Of a DNA stretch of 64,000 bases, positions 62,737 through 64,000 are shown one piece after another. The notes beneath the pieces are model-generated. The model did no database searches. It was not told where the DNA came from and saw nothing but the letters and a program-made list of their open reading frames with translations. Each line of letters starts with the position of its first letter. Position 1 is the first letter of the stretch. The DNA is from Rhodococcus spelaei (GTDB lineage Bacteria > Actinomycetota > Actinomycetes > Mycobacteriales > Mycobacteriaceae), in NCBI RefSeq assembly GCF_006704125.1, contig NZ_VIGH01000007.1, positions 186,001 through 250,000 on the forward strand, read 5' to 3'. A program made the translations under genes and the position numbers.

Positions 62737-64000
62737 CTACGAGCAGGCTGCGATGACCATGTCCTTGACCTGTGCCGGGTCGGCCTGGCCGCGAGTCGCC
62801 TTCATCACGTCGCCGACGATCTTGCCCGCGGCGGCTACCTTTCCGGACCTGATCTTCTCGGCGATGTCCGGGTTCGCGGCGAGTGCGGCGTCGACCGCCG
62901 CCTGCAGCGCCGAATCATCGCGCATCACAGCAAGCTCTCGCTTCGCGACGACCTCGTCCGGCTCGCCCTCGCCTGCGAGGACGCCGTCGACAGCCTGCCT
63001 TGCCTGCTTGTTCGCCAGGGTGCCGTCGGCGACGAGCGCGATGATGCGGGCCAGCTGTGCCGGTGTGATCGGGAGCTCGGCCAGCGCGACGCCACGGGTG
63101 TTGGCCTGCTGCGACAGGTACGCCACCCACCAGGATCGCGCAGCGTCGGCAGGAGCGCCGGCCTCCGTGGTGGCGATGACCAACTCCAGTGCCCCGGAGT
63201 TCACCAGGTCACGCATCTCCTCGTCGGAGACGCCCCAGTCGGCCTGGATGCGGCCGCGCCGGATCCACGGCAGTTCGGGCAGGGTGCCGCGCAGCTCCTC
63301 GACCCACTCCGCGCTCGGCGCGACCGGCTCGAGGTCCGGCTCCGGGAAGTAGCGGTAGTCCTCCGCGGTCTCCTTGCGGCGACCGGCCGAGGTGGTGCCG
63401 TCGGCCTCCTGGAAGTGCCTGGTCTCCTGGATGACCTCGCCACCGGAGCTGAGAACAGCGGCCTGCCTACGCATCTCGTAGCGGACGGCCACCTCGACGC
63501 TCTTGAGCGAGTTGACGTTCTTGGTCTCGGTGCGGGTGCCGAACTCCTTGGCGCCGATCGGCATCAGCGAGATGTTGGCGTCGCAGCGCATCGAGCCCTG
63601 GTCCATCCGGACGTCGGACACGTCCAGGGACTTGAGCAGGTCTCGCAGCGCGGTGACATAGGCGCGGGCGACCTCGGGGGCGCGCTCACCCGCTCCCTCG
63701 ATGGTCTTGGTGACGATCTCGACGAGGGGAACGCCGGCCCGGTTGTAGTCGAGCAGCGAGTGGCTGGCGCCGTGGATGCGTCCGGTGGCGCCGCCGACGT
63801 GCAGCGACTTGCCGGTGTCCTCCTCCATGTGCGCGCGCTCGATCTCGACCCGGAAGGTGGACCCGTCGTCGAGGACCACGTCGAGGTAGCCCTCGGTCGC
63901 GATGGGCTCGTCGTACTGGGAGATCTGGTAGTTCTTCGGCTGGTCCGGGTAGAAATAGTTCTTCCGCGCGAACCGGCCCCACGGGGTGATCGAACAGTTC
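62737..64000 (-). CDS. gatB: Asp/Glu-tRNA amidotransferase subunit B, partial
   Basis: About 420 residues are present; the start lies beyond the right edge and the frame is open to it. It has the GatB blocks [62 protein letters not shown] and a C-terminal YqeY-like domain ([15 protein letters not shown]). With GatA and GatC it converts Glu-tRNA-Gln to Gln-tRNA-Gln. GTG 63879 is internal, since the homologous sequence continues upstream. Confidence 0.95.
   Translation of the reverse strand, partial: NCSITPWGRFARKNYFYPDQPKNYQISQYDEPIATEGYLDVVLDDGSTFRVEIERAHMEEDTGKSLHVGGATGRIHGASHSLLDYNRAGVPLVEIVTKTIEGAGERAPEVARAYVTALRDLLKSLDVSDVRMDQGSMRCDANISLMPIGAKEFGTRTETKNVNSLKSVEVAVRYEMRRQAAVLSSGGEVIQETRHFQEADGTTSAGRRKETAEDYRYFPEPDLEPVAPSAEWVEELRGTLPELPWIRRGRIQADWGVSDEEMRDLVNSGALELVIATTEAGAPADAARSWWVAYLSQQANTRGVALAELPITPAQLARIIALVADGTLANKQARQAVDGVLAGEGEPDEVVAKRELAVMRDDSALQAAVDAALAANPDIAEKIRSGKVAAAGKIVGDVMKATRGQADPAQVKDMVIAACS

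Overview
This 64 kb window is high-GC actinobacterial chromosome, most likely from Rhodococcus or a close Nocardiaceae relative. The evidence is the GC-rich third codon positions, frequent GTG starts, an HU protein with a long PAKK-type tail, a SepIVA-like coiled-coil protein, a CofC/FbiD enzyme for F420, and a gene order that follows Mycobacterium tuberculosis from about Rv2922A to Rv3009c with local insertions and losses. It reads as core chromosome. I see no CRISPR array, insertion sequence, prophage or plasmid gene.

Layout. 1-1.2 kb: 3' part of an APC permease. 1.4-5.6 kb: a six-gene minus-strand run (OsmC, secreted SMP-30-like protein, acylphosphatase, DUF1190-like protein, glutathionylspermidine-synthase-like ligase, DUF350). 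5.7-14.5 kb: a two-domain universal stress protein facing a complete potassium block, small membrane ORF-kdpF-A-B-C-D-E. 14.6-16.1 kb: an alpha/beta hydrolase and a GNAT remnant bracketed by two inverted copies of one palindromic repeat. 16.1-24.0 kb: mutM, rnc, rpmF, DUF177, sepIVA, coaD, rsmD, pyc. 24.2-28.7 kb: recG, a FakA-like DAK protein, rpmB. 28.8-39.2 kb: crotonase, ung, gamma-carbonic-anhydrase-like protein, thiL, an Lrp-type RAM protein, DUF3515, ddl, gpsA, cofC, ppk, and a Nudix/histidine-phosphatase protein. 39.2-48 kb: hupB, leuD, leuC, an IclR regulator, a flavin/F420-type oxidoreductase, DUF5302, three tRNAs (two Glu, one Gln), gltX, a FAH-family protein and an MFS carrier. 48-59 kb: leuB, serA, SulP, ilvC, ilvN, ilvB with an attenuator leader, a PH-domain protein and ilvD. 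59-64 kb: DoxX, an LppZ-like lipoprotein, a CPA2 antiporter and partial gatB.

How the genes work together. Most of branched-chain amino-acid synthesis is here (ilvB, ilvN, ilvC, ilvD, leuC, leuD, leuB). Control is visible as a leader-peptide attenuator before ilvB and an IclR regulator divergent from leuCD. tRNA-Gln, gltX and gatB together imply indirect Gln-tRNA synthesis. Kdp with KdpDE forms a complete inducible high-affinity potassium system.

Points most worth a second look: the DUF1190/GspS-like/DUF350 module in a lineage expected to use mycothiol; a probably leaderless ilvB leader peptide; a thiL reading frame whose only well-placed start next to a strong ribosome site is ATC; and long perfect palindromes at nearly every convergent gene junction, some of them recurring as related repeats.
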